Below are positions 48,636 to 59,090 of a DNA stretch of 64,000 nt, one piece after another. The translations under genes and the position numbers were made by a program. The DNA comes from Bizionia argentinensis JUB59 (GTDB lineage: Bacteria; Bacteroidota; Bacteroidia; Flavobacteriales; Flavobacteriaceae): assembly GCF_000224335.1 (NCBI RefSeq), contig NZ_AFXZ01000019.1, positions 90,700 through 154,699 on the forward strand, written 5' to 3'. Below the pieces are notes generated by a model. It was not told the origin of the DNA, did no database searches, and worked only from the letters and a program-made list of their open reading frames with translations. Numbering within the stretch: position 1 is the first letter of the stretch; every line of letters begins with the position of its first letter.

Positions 48636-50711
48636 ATGAATCAACCAAAACGATATACCATCACCGCCGCTTTACCATACACAAACGGCCCTATTCACAT
48701 TGGCCACTTGGCTGGTGTTTACGTACCTGCTGATATTTACGCGCGTTATTTACGTTTAAATAATAAAGATGTCGCGTTTATTTGCGGTAGTGATGAACAT
48801 GGTGTTCCTATTACCATTAAAGCGAAAAAAGAAGGCGTTACACCTCAAGATATTGTCGATAAATATCACGCAATTATTAAAAAATCGTTTGAAGACTTCG
48901 GAATTACCTTTGATAACTATTCGCGAACAACGGCAAAAATTCATCATGATACCGCTCAAGAATTTTTTAAAAAACTGAATGATAAAGGCGAATTTATTGA
49001 AGAAGTTACCGAACAATTATATGACGAAGAAGCGAATCAATTTTTAGCAGATCGTTTTGTTACGGGAACCTGCCCTAAATGCAATAATGAAGAAGCTTAC
49101 GGCGATCAATGTGAACGTTGTGGAAGCAGTTTGAATGCTACAGATTTAATTAATCCGAAATCAGCATTGACAGGAAATGTTCCGACTTTAAAAGAAACCA
49201 AACACTGGTTTTTACCTTTAGATAAGCATGAAGCCTTCTTAAAAGAATGGATTTTAAAAGGTCATAAAAAAGATTGGAAACCGAATGTTTACGGTCAAGT
49301 GAAATCGTGGATCGATGACGGTTTACGACCACGCGCCGTTACAAGAGATTTAGATTGGGGAATTCCCGTTCCTGTCGAAGGTGCCGAGGGAAAAGTACTT
49401 TACGTTTGGTTTGACGCGCCAATTGGCTATATTTCTTCGACTAAAGAATGGGCTGAACGCGTAGGTAAAGATTGGGAACCATATTGGAAAAGTGAGGATA
49501 CCAAACTGGTACACTTTATAGGAAAAGATAATATTGTGTTTCACTGTATTATTTTCCCAAGCATGCTAAAAGCCGAAGGTTCTTATATTTTACCAGATAA
49601 TGTTCCGGCCAACGAATTTTTAAACTTGGAAGGGCAGAAACTGTCAACCTCTAAAAACTGGGCGGTTTGGTTGCCAGAGTATTTGGAAGATTTTCCAAAC
49701 CAACAAGATGTGTTGCGTTATGCGCTAACAGCAAACGCTCCTGAAACTAAAGATAACGATTTTACTTGGAAGGATTTTCAAGCTAGGAACAATAATGAGT
49801 TGGTTGCCATATTTGGAAACTTTATTAACCGTGTGGTGGTCTTAACCAATAAATATTATGATGGCTTTATTCCAGAACCATCAGAATTTTCAAAAGTAGA
49901 CGAAGAAACATTAGCGTCAATAAAAGCATATCCAGCAGTTATTTCAAGCTCTATAGAACGCTATAGATTTCGTGAAGCATCACAAGAATTGATGAATCTA
50001 GCACGATTAGGAAATAAATATTTGGCAGACGAAGAGCCTTGGAAACTGATAAAAACCGATGAAGTCCGTACTAAAACTATCATGTTTGTGGCATTGCAAA
50101 TTGCATCGGCTCTAGCCACTTTAAGCAAACCATTTCTACCATTTACCTCAACTAAATTAAAAAACATTTTAAGTGCCAGTCCAAATACTATTAATAACTC
50201 GTGGGATGATATTAGTCAAAAAGATATTTTATTACCAGCGGGACATCAAATTGGTAAAGGCGAATTGTTATTTTCTAAAGTTGAAGACGAAACTATTCAA
50301 CTTCAATTAGACAAATTGGAAGCTAGCAAAAAAGCTAATGCGGCAGAGAATGCACCAGAAGCAACTGTAGAACCCCAAAAGGAAATCATAACTTTTGAAG
50401 ATTTCACTAAACTTGATTTACGTGTCGGAACAATTTTAGAAGCTGAAAAAATGCCTAAAACCAAAAAGCTTTTAGTTTTAAAAGTAGATACAGGAATTGA
50501 TACAAGAATCATTGTTTCCGGAATTGCTGAAAGCTTTAAACCTGAAGAAATTATTGGCAAAAAAGTAACAGTATTGGTTAATTTAGCACCAAGAGCATTA
50601 CGCGGTGTAGAAAGTGAAGGCATGATTTTAATGACGGAAACACCAGAAGGAAAATTAGTGTTTGTTAATCCTGATGATGCTTCGGTAGCAAATGGAAAGC
50701 AAATTTCGTAA
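48636..50711 (+). CDS. metG: Methionyl-tRNA synthetase
   Basis: 691 residues, class I synthetase. HIGH motif in PIHIGHLAG (residues about 19-23), a zinc knuckle CPKC...CERCG (residues about 145-163), a variant KMSKS motif (KLSTS, near 333), and a C-terminal dimerising tRNA-binding domain (about 590-690) with [15 protein letters not shown]. Produces methionyl-tRNA. The long leader may be regulatory. Confidence 0.96.
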   Translation: MNQPKRYTITAALPYTNGPIHIGHLAGVYVPADIYARYLRLNNKDVAFICGSDEHGVPITIKAKKEGVTPQDIVDKYHAIIKKSFEDFGITFDNYSRTTAKIHHDTAQEFFKKLNDKGEFIEEVTEQLYDEEANQFLADRFVTGTCPKCNNEEAYGDQCERCGSSLNATDLINPKSALTGNVPTLKETKHWFLPLDKHEAFLKEWILKGHKKDWKPNVYGQVKSWIDDGLRPRAVTRDLDWGIPVPVEGAEGKVLYVWFDAPIGYISSTKEWAERVGKDWEPYWKSEDTKLVHFIGKDNIVFHCIIFPSMLKAEGSYILPDNVPANEFLNLEGQKLSTSKNWAVWLPEYLEDFPNQQDVLRYALTANAPETKDNDFTWKDFQARNNNELVAIFGNFINRVVVLTNKYYDGFIPEPSEFSKVDEETLASIKAYPAVISSSIERYRFREASQELMNLARLGNKYLADEEPWKLIKTDEVRTKTIMFVALQIASALATLSKPFLPFTSTKLKNILSASPNTINNSWDDISQKDILLPAGHQIGKGELLFSKVEDETIQLQLDKLEASKKANAAENAPEATVEPQKEIITFEDFTKLDLRVGTILEAEKMPKTKKLLVLKVDTGIDTRIIVSGIAESFKPEEIIGKKVTVLVNLAPRALRGVESEGMILMTETPEGKLVFVNPDDASVANGKQIS

Positions 50712-51051
50712 TCCAGTGCTACCTATGTGAAAATTATCCTGATCGTTTTTATTTTTTTGAGTTCGAAATATATTTAGCCAAGCAGCTATTATTTTACTCT
50801 AATATTATGACGTTTCAAAAATGAGTTTAGCAGCACTTACTTTTAGGTTTTTATCACTATACACAAAGGGATACGCGTTATATAACCACTAAAGTCTTTA
50901 AGCTGGAGAAAACCACAATATAACATCCAAATCAACATTTTTTTCGTATATATTATAACCGAGTTCTAGCAATAGCATTCGGTTTTTATTCGTTTGAATT
51001 AATATATCAGATTAATATGATGTAATTTTGACTAATTAAAACTTAACACTT
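50712..51051. other. Gene-free interval after metG
   Basis: No supported gene. A weak CCGA...TCGG hairpin near 50960 may be a terminator. The promoter of the lipocalin-like gene is at 51023-51030. Confidence 0.5.
51023..51030 (+). promoter_or_regulatory. -7 element of the envelope lipoprotein operon
   Basis: TAATTTTG, exact TAnnTTTG, 22 bases upstream of the ATG at 51052. Confidence 0.55.
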
Positions 51052-51522
51052 ATGAGAAATTTAATAGTATTATTATTAACCTTGAGTATGCTGTCATGCG
51101 GCACCTCTAAAGTTGTCCGAGACTCCAGAAAAGATTTAAAAGGAAGCTGGACTTTAAACTCCTTTAATTATAGCAAAACAGGCTCTTTTAAAGTCGATTT
51201 GTTTAATGACGCTTCTACCGACTGTTTTGAAGGCAGTACTTGGGAGTTTATTCCTAATAATAGTTCAGGAACCTATGAAATTACTAACAGTAATTGCGCT
51301 ACAGGGCCACGAAATTTCAAATTTCAAATAGATGAAATTGATCAAGCTACTGGTTTATATGATTTTCTAATAAAGCCCACTAGTGCTAAAGGCAAATCTG
51401 AATACAACCAAGGTTATCGCTTAAAATTAGCAGGTATAACAGAAACGACCATGCAGTGGCGTCAGACCGTAACTTTAGACGGTAGTCCTTTTACAATATT
51501 CATGAACTTTACAAAACAATAA
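51052..51522 (+). CDS. Lipocalin-like lipoprotein
   Basis: 156 residues with a lipobox (SMLSC, Cys16) and a beta-rich domain with LKGSWTLNSFNYS at its start, typical of lipocalin-like Bacteroidota lipoproteins. Ligand unknown. First gene of an operon with the OmpA gene (6 bp) and the NlpE/META gene (18 bp). Confidence 0.75.
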   Translation: MRNLIVLLLTLSMLSCGTSKVVRDSRKDLKGSWTLNSFNYSKTGSFKVDLFNDASTDCFEGSTWEFIPNNSSGTYEITNSNCATGPRNFKFQIDEIDQATGLYDFLIKPTSAKGKSEYNQGYRLKLAGITETTMQWRQTVTLDGSPFTIFMNFTKQ

Positions 51523-51528
51523 TATAAA

Positions 51529-52233
51529 ATGAAAAAAGCAATTAATAAAATTAGCATTATAGCATTTGCCTGTATTTTGGCAATTAGTTTTACAAACTGT
51601 AAAGCAATAGAAAACTCTAACAACAGACAAAAAGGAGCCGCTATTGGCGTTGCCAGTGGAGCCATTCTAGGTGCCATAATAGGAAACAATGTTGGTGGTA
51701 AAAACTCTGAATTAGGTGCCGTAATTGGTGGCGTTGTTGGTGGAGGAGCCGGTGTTATTATTGGGAACCAAATGGACAAACAAGCCCAAAGAATTGAAGA
51801 AGAAGTTCCTGGCGCAACCGTTGAACGAGTAGATGAAGGTATTGTAGTTACTTTTGATGAAAATAGTGGTGTTCATTTTGCAACAGAAAAATATAACATC
51901 AACGCAACGTCACAGCAAAATTTAGATAAACTAGCTAACGTATTTAAAGAGTACCCAGATACTAATCTTTTAATTGTTGGACACACAGATAGTAATGGTA
52001 GAGATACTTATAATATGACTTTATCAAAAAATAGAGCTGAAGCTGTTACCAATTACTTAAGAAATTCTAGAGGTATTAGTTCATCGCGTTTAACAACACA
52101 TTGGTTTGGCGAAGAGCAGCCAGTTGCTGACAACTCAACCGATGCAGGTCGTGCCAAAAACAGACGTGTAAATATTGCTATTGTTCCAAACGAAGAGATG
52201 GTTCAAAATGCAAAACAACAATCAGGTAACTAA
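51529..52233 (+). CDS. OmpA-family lipoprotein with glycine zipper
   Basis: 234 residues. Lipobox with Cys24 (ISFTNC), a glycine-zipper segment (GAAIGVASGAILGAIIGNNV, residues about 36-80), and a C-terminal OmpA domain (about 110-225) with LLIVGHTDSNGRDTYNM and RVNIAIVPN, which bind peptidoglycan. It anchors the outer membrane to the cell wall. Middle gene of the envelope operon. Confidence 0.92.
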   Translation: MKKAINKISIIAFACILAISFTNCKAIENSNNRQKGAAIGVASGAILGAIIGNNVGGKNSELGAVIGGVVGGGAGVIIGNQMDKQAQRIEEEVPGATVERVDEGIVVTFDENSGVHFATEKYNINATSQQNLDKLANVFKEYPDTNLLIVGHTDSNGRDTYNMTLSKNRAEAVTNYLRNSRGISSSRLTTHWFGEEQPVADNSTDAGRAKNRRVNIAIVPNEEMVQNAKQQSGN

Positions 52234-52251
52234 AAATAGAACCTTTTCATT

Positions 52252-53061
52252 ATGAAAAAACACTTATTAGTATTAGCTGTTTTAGCACTTATTTTTTCAG
52301 TAAGTTGTGAAAACGCGAATAAAAAAGAAAACACAGATTCAGATCCTTTGGATGTTGAAAAGACCGATACTGAATTGAAATTAGATATACATACAAGCCA
52401 AACCTCACTAGATTGGAAAGGAACCTATGTGGGAACTCTACCTTGTGCGGATTGTGAAGGTATTAAAACAACCATTCGTTTAAATGAAGATTTAACGTAT
52501 GATGCCGTTATGGAGTATTTAGGCAAAGAAGAAAACAGTGTGGGTAGCAAGGGCTACTACAAGTGGTCAGATGATGGTTTAAACATAATTTTATCAGATG
52601 ATACTGAAACTCAATATAAAGTTGGTGAAAATCAATTGATACAATTGGACAAATCGGGTAACCTTGTAACTGGTGAACTGGCCGATTTATACATTTTGAA
52701 AAAACAAAAAATGAACTCCAATAAGCATATCGCTTTTACTGATACCAAGTGGAAATTAGTACAATTAATGGGTAAAGAAATCAATGATTCTGAAGCTTTT
52801 ATATCTTTCTCAACGGAAGAGAGTAAAGTATTTGGACATGCAGGTTGTAATACATTTTCAGGTAAATATGCTGTTGAAAACGGCAGTCAAATATCATTAG
52901 ATAAAGTAGCTGTTACCATGATGGCTTGTCCTGATATGACTGTTGAAAAGCAGTTTATGGAAGTGCTTAATACAACTGACAATTTCTCCCTACAAGGAAA
53001 CACAATGACACTTAACAAGGCAAAAATGGCGCCTTTAGCAGTTTTTGAAGCTGTAGAATAA
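52252..53061 (+). CDS. NlpE-META lipoprotein
   Basis: 269 residues. Lipobox with Cys19 (FSVSC), an NlpE-type N-terminal domain (about 55-150) with YVGTLPCADCEGI (CxxC), and a C-terminal META domain (about 160-268) with WKLVQLMGKEI, GHAGCNTFSGKY and MMACPD. NlpE senses envelope or copper stress in Gram-negative bacteria; the Bacteroidota fusion is of unknown role. It shares META motifs with the double-META lipoprotein at 14469-15323. A terminator follows. Confidence 0.88.
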   Translation: MKKHLLVLAVLALIFSVSCENANKKENTDSDPLDVEKTDTELKLDIHTSQTSLDWKGTYVGTLPCADCEGIKTTIRLNEDLTYDAVMEYLGKEENSVGSKGYYKWSDDGLNIILSDDTETQYKVGENQLIQLDKSGNLVTGELADLYILKKQKMNSNKHIAFTDTKWKLVQLMGKEINDSEAFISFSTEESKVFGHAGCNTFSGKYAVENGSQISLDKVAVTMMACPDMTVEKQFMEVLNTTDNFSLQGNTMTLNKAKMAPLAVFEAVE

Positions 53062-53084
53062 GTCCATTGAATTACTATAAAGGA

Positions 53085-53116
53085 AAAACCTCGCAGACTA
53101 TAAACTGCGAGGTTTT
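53085..53116 (+). terminator. Terminator of the envelope lipoprotein operon
   Basis: Arms AAAACCTCGCAG / CTGCGAGGTTTT with an 8-nt loop, then a T tract. Confidence 0.85.
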
Positions 53117-53178
53117 TTTAGTAATTTACAGCACTGATAATTGAATGTTATTTATATCACATTTTAATACTTTACATT

Positions 53179-53805
53179 ATGTCTACGCCACTAAAATCAC
53201 ATTGGAATACCGCCTATAACAAAGAAGATGAGCAATTAGGTTGGTTTGAAGAAAATCCTAAAGAGACTATGAAGTTGGTGTTGAAAACACAGCTTTCTAA
53301 AGATGCCAAAATTCTTAATGTTGGCGCCGGAACTACAACACTTATAGATACGCTTTTAGATGCTGGTTTCACAAATATTATCGCTAACGATTTAAGTGAG
53401 TTGGCTTTAGAAAAACTTCAAAATCGCGTAAAGAATTCACATAATTATGATTTGAATATTGTGGTGGATGATTTAACAAATCCACAAGAAATAGATCAAT
53501 TAGAACCTGTGGATTTATGGATAGATCGCGCCGTATTACATTTCTTTTTAAAAGAAGACGAACAACTAGCCTATTTTAATTTAATTAAGAAAACTGTGAC
53601 TAAAAATGGCTTTGTGCTTATTGCTGTTTTTGCGACTGATGGTGCCGAAAAATGTTGCGGACTCGATGTACAGCGTTATAACAAATCAATGCTTCAAGAA
53701 AAATTAGGATTGGAATTCGATCTTGTTTCCAGTTTTAACCATACGTTTATAAATCCTTTTGGTGGCGAACGACCATACATTTACACGTTGTTTAAAAGGA
53801 AATAA
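53179..53805 (+). CDS. Class I SAM-dependent methyltransferase
   Basis: 208 residues. SAM motif I variant ILNVGAGTTTLIDTLL (about residues 43-58), then NIIANDLSELAL as motif II, and DLWIDRAVLHFF as motif IV/post-II. The start SHWNTAYNKEDEQLGWFEE resembles thiopurine- or tellurite-type methyltransferases, so the substrate may be a small molecule or metalloid, but this is weak. Single gene. Confidence 0.83.
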   Translation: MSTPLKSHWNTAYNKEDEQLGWFEENPKETMKLVLKTQLSKDAKILNVGAGTTTLIDTLLDAGFTNIIANDLSELALEKLQNRVKNSHNYDLNIVVDDLTNPQEIDQLEPVDLWIDRAVLHFFLKEDEQLAYFNLIKKTVTKNGFVLIAVFATDGAEKCCGLDVQRYNKSMLQEKLGLEFDLVSSFNHTFINPFGGERPYIYTLFKRK

Positions 53806-54145
53806 TTTAAAAACTGATCCCTTTTAAAACATCAATCTGAAACCGATTTTATTTTATCTTGCTTGATAAAAAACTAGTGTTATAATAATTGCTAAAAAAA
53901 TATTTGTTCTGCTCCCTCATTTCAAGTTCGCCAAGAAGTCAGGGAATAGACTATTGTATCAATCGTTTTATTTTTAAATAGTCAAAACCCATTCATTAAT
54001 TATTTTGAACAATGTAAGTAAGGTTTGCTCGTTTTGTACGTCTATCCTTGTCCCCTAGTTGTCATGACTTTTATCATATAAAAATTAGTTGATAATCCGT
54101 ATATTATTGCATTAGTCAAACGACACTTAAAGGTTAAATACAATT
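53806..54145. other. Gene-free interval before the histidine kinase
   Basis: No supported gene. It should contain the promoter of the histidine kinase gene, but no exact TAnnTTTG element was identified; TAAGGTTTG near 54019 is one base too long. Confidence 0.5.
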
Positions 54146-55354
54146 ATGATATCCCCAGAAATACTCAAAAACGAAACTAACAGGCTGAACGCGCTAAAAT
54201 CTTATGATGTTCTGGACACCCTGCCAGAAAAAGAATACGACGAAATTACCGCTTTAGCTTCCATGATTTGCAATACACCAATGTCTTTAGTATCTCTTAT
54301 TGATAATGACCGACAGTGGTTTAAATCTAATCACGGTATGGACATTACAGAAACGCCAAGAGAATTTGCTTTTTGCGCTCACGCTATTAACAAAAAAGGC
54401 GAGATGCTTATTGTAAATGATGCGCGTCAAGATGAACGATTTAAAAATAATCCATTCGTAACTGGAGACCCAAACGTAGTATTTTATGCAGGCATGCCAT
54501 TAGTATCTCCTGACGGCTATCCTTTAGGGACATTATGTGTATTCGATGTCGAATCTAAAGTGTTATCCACGGAGCAGAAAAATGCACTTGAATTTCTTTC
54601 CAATCAAATAATGAATCTTTTGGAGTTACGGAAAAACACGATGATTTTACATCAAAACAACCTAGAACTTAATGCTAAAAATAAAATACTAGACAACTTT
54701 GTAAGCATTGCAGCGCATGACATAAAAGCGCCTATGAACAATGTTTTGGCGTTATCCAATATGCTTATTGAGGATTTCTCTAATACTATGGAGCCAGAAG
54801 CTGTTCAAATAGTTAAATATATCCATACTTCTGTCCAGCAATCCACACATCTCATAGATGGAATTCTCAATTACAGTATCGATAAAAATGCTTTCGTAAA
54901 GGACAAGGAACCTATACATTTAAAATCATTTTTAACGGATATTAAGGAAGCTATGGTTACAGGAAATAATATTCAAATTACTACCGATGTAGATCCGAAC
55001 TTGAATGTATTGATTAACAAAACTGCTTTAACTCAAGTTTTCAGTAATTTAATTACAAACAGTATTAAATATGGAAATAAGGATATAGTTAAAATCCATA
55101 TTCAGGTTACAGAAAAGGAATCACAACTTATAATCAGCGTTAAAGACAACGGTCCAGGTATTCCTTTAGAGGAAGAAAATAGTATTTTTGAACCTTTTTC
55201 AACCACCTCTAATATAGATAATGATGGCTTTCATGGTACAGGAATAGGATTGGCAACAGTTAAGAGTTTAGTTGAAACTTTAGGTGGCGAAATTTCGGTA
55301 GTTTCTAAAGTAAACGAAGGCGCTAATTTTGTGTTCTCTTTACAAAAAAATTAA
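54146..55354 (+). CDS. GAF-domain sensor histidine kinase
   Basis: 402 residues, with no transmembrane segment. An N-terminal GAF domain (about 25-160) with FCAHAI and YAGMPLVSPDGYPLGTLCVFD is followed by the H box AAHDIKAPMNNV (phosphorylated His near residue 191), N box NLITNSIKYG, G1 DNGPGIP and G2 GTGIGLAT. It is a soluble kinase, possibly redox- or ligand-sensing via GAF. No response regulator gene lies next to it, so its partner is elsewhere. Confidence 0.93.
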   Translation: MISPEILKNETNRLNALKSYDVLDTLPEKEYDEITALASMICNTPMSLVSLIDNDRQWFKSNHGMDITETPREFAFCAHAINKKGEMLIVNDARQDERFKNNPFVTGDPNVVFYAGMPLVSPDGYPLGTLCVFDVESKVLSTEQKNALEFLSNQIMNLLELRKNTMILHQNNLELNAKNKILDNFVSIAAHDIKAPMNNVLALSNMLIEDFSNTMEPEAVQIVKYIHTSVQQSTHLIDGILNYSIDKNAFVKDKEPIHLKSFLTDIKEAMVTGNNIQITTDVDPNLNVLINKTALTQVFSNLITNSIKYGNKDIVKIHIQVTEKESQLIISVKDNGPGIPLEEENSIFEPFSTTSNIDNDGFHGTGIGLATVKSLVETLGGEISVVSKVNEGANFVFSLQKN

Positions 55355-55380
55355 GTGTTGCGCCCTATTCTTTGTTTATG

Positions 55381-55842
55381 TTATTTCGGGATTCGGGTGG
55401 AGTGCATCATTTCTAGTTTCCAAATCGAGTCTTGCTTAACGGCCACAATGCTTTCCAACCATTGCATTTTTCCTAAAATAGTATCTTTCTTAAAGGTTGC
55501 ATAATTATGATAGGCCATCCAAACACGATTTCCTTCTTTTTTAGCTTTAAAAAAGTCGAAAGTATTAATACGTTTCGTGCCCTCATCTCTTAATTTTGCT
55601 TCTTTACACCAATTGGAAATGGTTTCATTAGTCCAAACTTCGCCATGTTCTAAAATTATAAAATCATCCGTATGATATTTTGATATGGCTTCGGCATTTT
55701 TTGCAGCCCAAACATTATCAAAAACACCTTGTACAACTTGTTCTACTTTTTTAAATGCCTCGGCATCATTATTAGGTTCTTCTTTTTGACAGCTCATAAT
55801 AGATAAGATAAAAATGAAAGATAATTTGATTAGATGTTTCAT
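55381..55842 (-). CDS. NTF2-like (DUF4440) lipoprotein
   Basis: 153 residues. Lipobox with Cys18 (LSIMSC). The rest is an NTF2-like cone fold typical of DUF4440, with ISKYHTDDFIILEHGEVWTNETI as the conserved start and WKLEMMHSTRI at the end. Ligand or enzyme role unknown. It is convergent with the histidine kinase and divergent from tex. Confidence 0.8.
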   Translation of the reverse strand: MKHLIKLSFIFILSIMSCQKEEPNNDAEAFKKVEQVVQGVFDNVWAAKNAEAISKYHTDDFIILEHGEVWTNETISNWCKEAKLRDEGTKRINTFDFFKAKKEGNRVWMAYHNYATFKKDTILGKMQWLESIVAVKQDSIWKLEMMHSTRIPK

Positions 55843-55901
55843 GGTATATAGATACTTAAATGGCTAGTAAATCTTATTTTAGCAAAATAAATAAAAAGGC
55901 C

Positions 55902-58028
55902 ATGTTATCACTACTAAACTACATAATTTTAAACACGCAATTACCGGAAACATCTGTTAAAAACACAGTGGAATTACTAAATGAAGCTTCTACAATTCCG
56001 TTTATTTCCCGTTATAGAAAAGAACGAACTGGCAATTTAGATGAAGTTCAAATTGGGGACATTGTAAAATATAAGGAACAGTTTGAAACGTTAGAAAAAA
56101 GAAAAACAACCATTTTAAAGGCATTAGTAGATCAAGAAGTTTTAACACCTGAATTACAGAAAAAAATTGAGGCCACTCAAGATTTAACAACTTTGGAAGA
56201 CATTTACTTACCTTTCAAAAAAAGCAGAAAAACAAAAGCTGAAACAGCTCGAAAAAACGGATTGGAGCCTTTGGCAAAAATTATCATGAGTCAAAATACG
56301 TCTGACATTGAATCCGTAGCTTCTAGGTATATAAAAGGCGATATCAATTCAGTTGAAGATGCTTTGGAAGGTGCTCGTCATATTATTTCCGAATGGGTCA
56401 ACGAACGCACGGATGTACGAAATAATATTCGTCAACAATTAGAACGCTTTGCCATGATTTCCACCAAAGTGGTAAAATCTAAAAAAGATGATGACAATGC
56501 ACAGAAATTTCGCGATTATTTTGAGTGGGAAGAAACTTTAAGTCGGATTCCATCACACAGATTACTTGCTATTTTACGCGCCGAAAAAGAAGGTTTTATA
56601 AAGGTAAAAATTGCCATTGACAATGAGCGGGCTTTAGACAAAATTGAAGATCGTATTATTCGCTCACAAGGCGATTGCGCAGAACAAATTCAATTGGCTA
56701 TTCAAGATGCTTATAAGCGCTTATTATTCCCTTCCTTATCCAATGAAGCGCTTCAAAATGCTAGAGAAAAAGCCGATGCAGACGCGATTAACGTTTTTGC
56801 TAAAAACTTAAAACAACTGTTATTAGGTTCGCCATTAGGTGAAAAACGTGTTTTAGCAATCGATCCAGGTTTTAGATCCGGTTGTAAGATTGTGTGTTTA
56901 GATGCCCAAGGAAATTTAAAACACAACGAAACTATTTATCCCCATCCACCAAAAAGTGATGCTATTGGTGCCATGAAAAAAATAGGCTCGTTGGCTGAAG
57001 CTTATAAAATTGAAGCCATTGCCATTGGTAATGGAACAGCATCCCGAGAAACAGAGGCATTAATTAGAAAAATTCACTTTAAAAATGATCTTCAAGTATT
57101 TGTGGTGAGCGAAGCTGGTGCTAGTATTTACTCGGCATCCAAAATAGCACGCGACGAATTTCCAAATTATGACGTAACGGTTCGCGGCTCGGTTTCCATA
57201 GGAAGGCGTTTACAAGATCCGCTAGCGGAACTGGTTAAAATTGATGCCAAATCTATTGGCGTAGGGCAATACCAGCACGATGTAGACCAAACGAAACTTA
57301 AAAGTGAATTGGATACAGTGGTAGAAAGTTGTGTAAATTCAGTTGGTGTAAACATTAATACAGCCAGTATATCTTTATTGAGTTACGTTTCAGGAATTGG
57401 CCCTAAAATTGCCGAAAATATCGTGAATTTCAGAAGCGAAAAAGGTGTTTTCAACTCCAGAAGTGCCATTAAAAAAGTGCCGCGTCTAGGTGACAAAGCA
57501 TTTGAACAAGGTGCGGCATTTTTACGAATTAAAGATGCTAAAAATCCGCTAGACGATTCGGCAGTGCATCCAGAAAGTTATGCTATTGTAGAACAGATGG
57601 CAAAAGATTTGGGCAAGCCAATTTCAGAATTAATTGGAAATTCTACCGAACTTCAAAAAATAGATTTAAAGCGTTATTGCACGGCCTCGGTAGGCTTACC
57701 AACACTTCAAGATATTATTAAGGAATTGGAAAAACCTGGATTAGATATTCGTGAACAGGCCAAAGTATTTACATTTAATCAAAATATTAAATCCATAACT
57801 GATTTAGAGGAAGGACAACTTCTTCCTGGAATTGTTAACAACATTACCAATTTTGGAGCTTTTGTGGATGTCGGTATCAAAGAAAGTGGCTTAATACATG
57901 TTTCCAATTTATCCGATAGTTTTGTAAGCGACGTTAATGCGCACGTAAGTTTGCACCAACAAGTTATTGTTAAAGTTTTGGAAGTGGATGTAGCGCGAAA
58001 ACGTATTCAGCTTAAATTACATAAATAA
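55902..58028 (+). CDS. tex: RNA-binding transcription accessory protein Tex
   Basis: About 708 residues from MLSLLNYIILNTQLPE, the usual N-terminus; a 14-residue longer form from 55860 is possible. Domains are an N-terminal helical region, YqgF-like (about 320-430, VLAIDPGFRSGCK), HhH repeats (about 480-560) and a C-terminal S1 domain (about 635-705) with GIVNNITNFGAFVDVGIKE. Binds RNA and modulates transcription. The HDAC-like gene follows one base later. Confidence 0.93.
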   Translation: MLSLLNYIILNTQLPETSVKNTVELLNEASTIPFISRYRKERTGNLDEVQIGDIVKYKEQFETLEKRKTTILKALVDQEVLTPELQKKIEATQDLTTLEDIYLPFKKSRKTKAETARKNGLEPLAKIIMSQNTSDIESVASRYIKGDINSVEDALEGARHIISEWVNERTDVRNNIRQQLERFAMISTKVVKSKKDDDNAQKFRDYFEWEETLSRIPSHRLLAILRAEKEGFIKVKIAIDNERALDKIEDRIIRSQGDCAEQIQLAIQDAYKRLLFPSLSNEALQNAREKADADAINVFAKNLKQLLLGSPLGEKRVLAIDPGFRSGCKIVCLDAQGNLKHNETIYPHPPKSDAIGAMKKIGSLAEAYKIEAIAIGNGTASRETEALIRKIHFKNDLQVFVVSEAGASIYSASKIARDEFPNYDVTVRGSVSIGRRLQDPLAELVKIDAKSIGVGQYQHDVDQTKLKSELDTVVESCVNSVGVNINTASISLLSYVSGIGPKIAENIVNFRSEKGVFNSRSAIKKVPRLGDKAFEQGAAFLRIKDAKNPLDDSAVHPESYAIVEQMAKDLGKPISELIGNSTELQKIDLKRYCTASVGLPTLQDIIKELEKPGLDIREQAKVFTFNQNIKSITDLEEGQLLPGIVNNITNFGAFVDVGIKESGLIHVSNLSDSFVSDVNAHVSLHQQVIVKVLEVDVARKRIQLKLHK

Positions 58029-58029
58029 T

Positions 58030-58932
58030 ATGCTAAAAATTGCCTTTCATCCTATTTACCAACATCCATTACCTGAAAAGCATCGCTTTCCCATGCTAAA
58101 ATATGAGTTGCTTCCCAAGCAATTACTGTATGAAGGTACTTGCAGCGAAGCTAATTTTTTCGAACCGGTAATTCCCGATGATCGATATATACTTCAAGTT
58201 CATACAGCTGAATATTACAACCACTTATTAAACCTAACTTTAGATGCCAAAGCTGCCAGAAAAATAGGATTCCCGCTAAGTGCCGAGCTTATAAAACGTG
58301 AAGTAATAATTGCCGATGGTACTATAAAGGCAAGCAAATTTGCTCTAGAAAACGGTATTGCTATGAATATTGCCGGCGGTACGCACCATGCCTATAGCAA
58401 TCGCGGAGAAGGTTTTTGTTTATTAAATGATCAAGCCATTGCTGCTCGGTATCTTCAGAAGCATCAACTAGCAGAAAAAATCCTGATTGTCGACTTGGAT
58501 GTGCATCAGGGAAATGGAACAGCCGAGATTTTTCAGAATGACCCTTCCGTGTTTACATTTTCTATGCACGGAAAAAGTAATTACCCGTTTAAAAAAGAAG
58601 AAAGCGATTTAGATATTGCGCTAGAAACTGACTCCAATGATCAAGAATACTTGAGTATTTTAAAAGAAACCCTACCAAAATTAATAGCATCTGAAAAACC
58701 AGATTTTATATATTATCTCTGCGGAGTAGATGTTATGGCTACCGATAAATTGGGGAAATTAGCGCTTACTCTAGAAGGCTGTAAGGAACGCGATCGTTTT
58801 GTACTGCAAACATGCAAAGATTTGGGAATTCCTGTTATGTGTAGTATGGGTGGCGGTTATTCACCAGATATAAAAATTATTATAGAAGCGCATGCCAATA
58901 CCTTCCGATTGGCGCAACATATTTTCTTTTAA
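58030..58932 (+). CDS. Histone deacetylase-family protein
   Basis: 300 residues. Metal motif DLDVHQGNGT (residues about 155-164), GGTHHAYSNRGEGFC as the catalytic His pair region, and a GGGYS tail. Bacterial class II HDAC-like enzymes deacetylate polyamines, acetoin or other small substrates; this one's substrate is not known. It is separated from tex by one base. Confidence 0.92.
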   Translation: MLKIAFHPIYQHPLPEKHRFPMLKYELLPKQLLYEGTCSEANFFEPVIPDDRYILQVHTAEYYNHLLNLTLDAKAARKIGFPLSAELIKREVIIADGTIKASKFALENGIAMNIAGGTHHAYSNRGEGFCLLNDQAIAARYLQKHQLAEKILIVDLDVHQGNGTAEIFQNDPSVFTFSMHGKSNYPFKKEESDLDIALETDSNDQEYLSILKETLPKLIASEKPDFIYYLCGVDVMATDKLGKLALTLEGCKERDRFVLQTCKDLGIPVMCSMGGGYSPDIKIIIEAHANTFRLAQHIFF

Positions 58933-59052
58933 AGACTAAATATAGATCTACTTTAATACAAAATTTAGCTGTTTTATCTTTTAAAACTCAAAAGGGATAA
59001 TATTTAATAAGAAATAGCTAATTTACTACCAGTATATACGGACGTTAGTAGT

Positions 59053-59060
59053 TACTTTTG
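59053..59060 (+). promoter_or_regulatory. -7 element of the second DMT exporter gene
   Basis: TACTTTTG, exact TAnnTTTG. It overlaps a TTG at 59058 that would otherwise extend the gene, and supports the ATG at 59091. Confidence 0.6.
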
Positions 59061-59090
59061 CAGCTTGTTGAATCGCAAATTTTGAAGGTT

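Noticed and set aside
50880..50990. Possible ncRNA after metG from the CCGA...TCGG hairpin
   Set aside because: Short imperfect stem in AT-rich sequence; no other support than a weak terminator.
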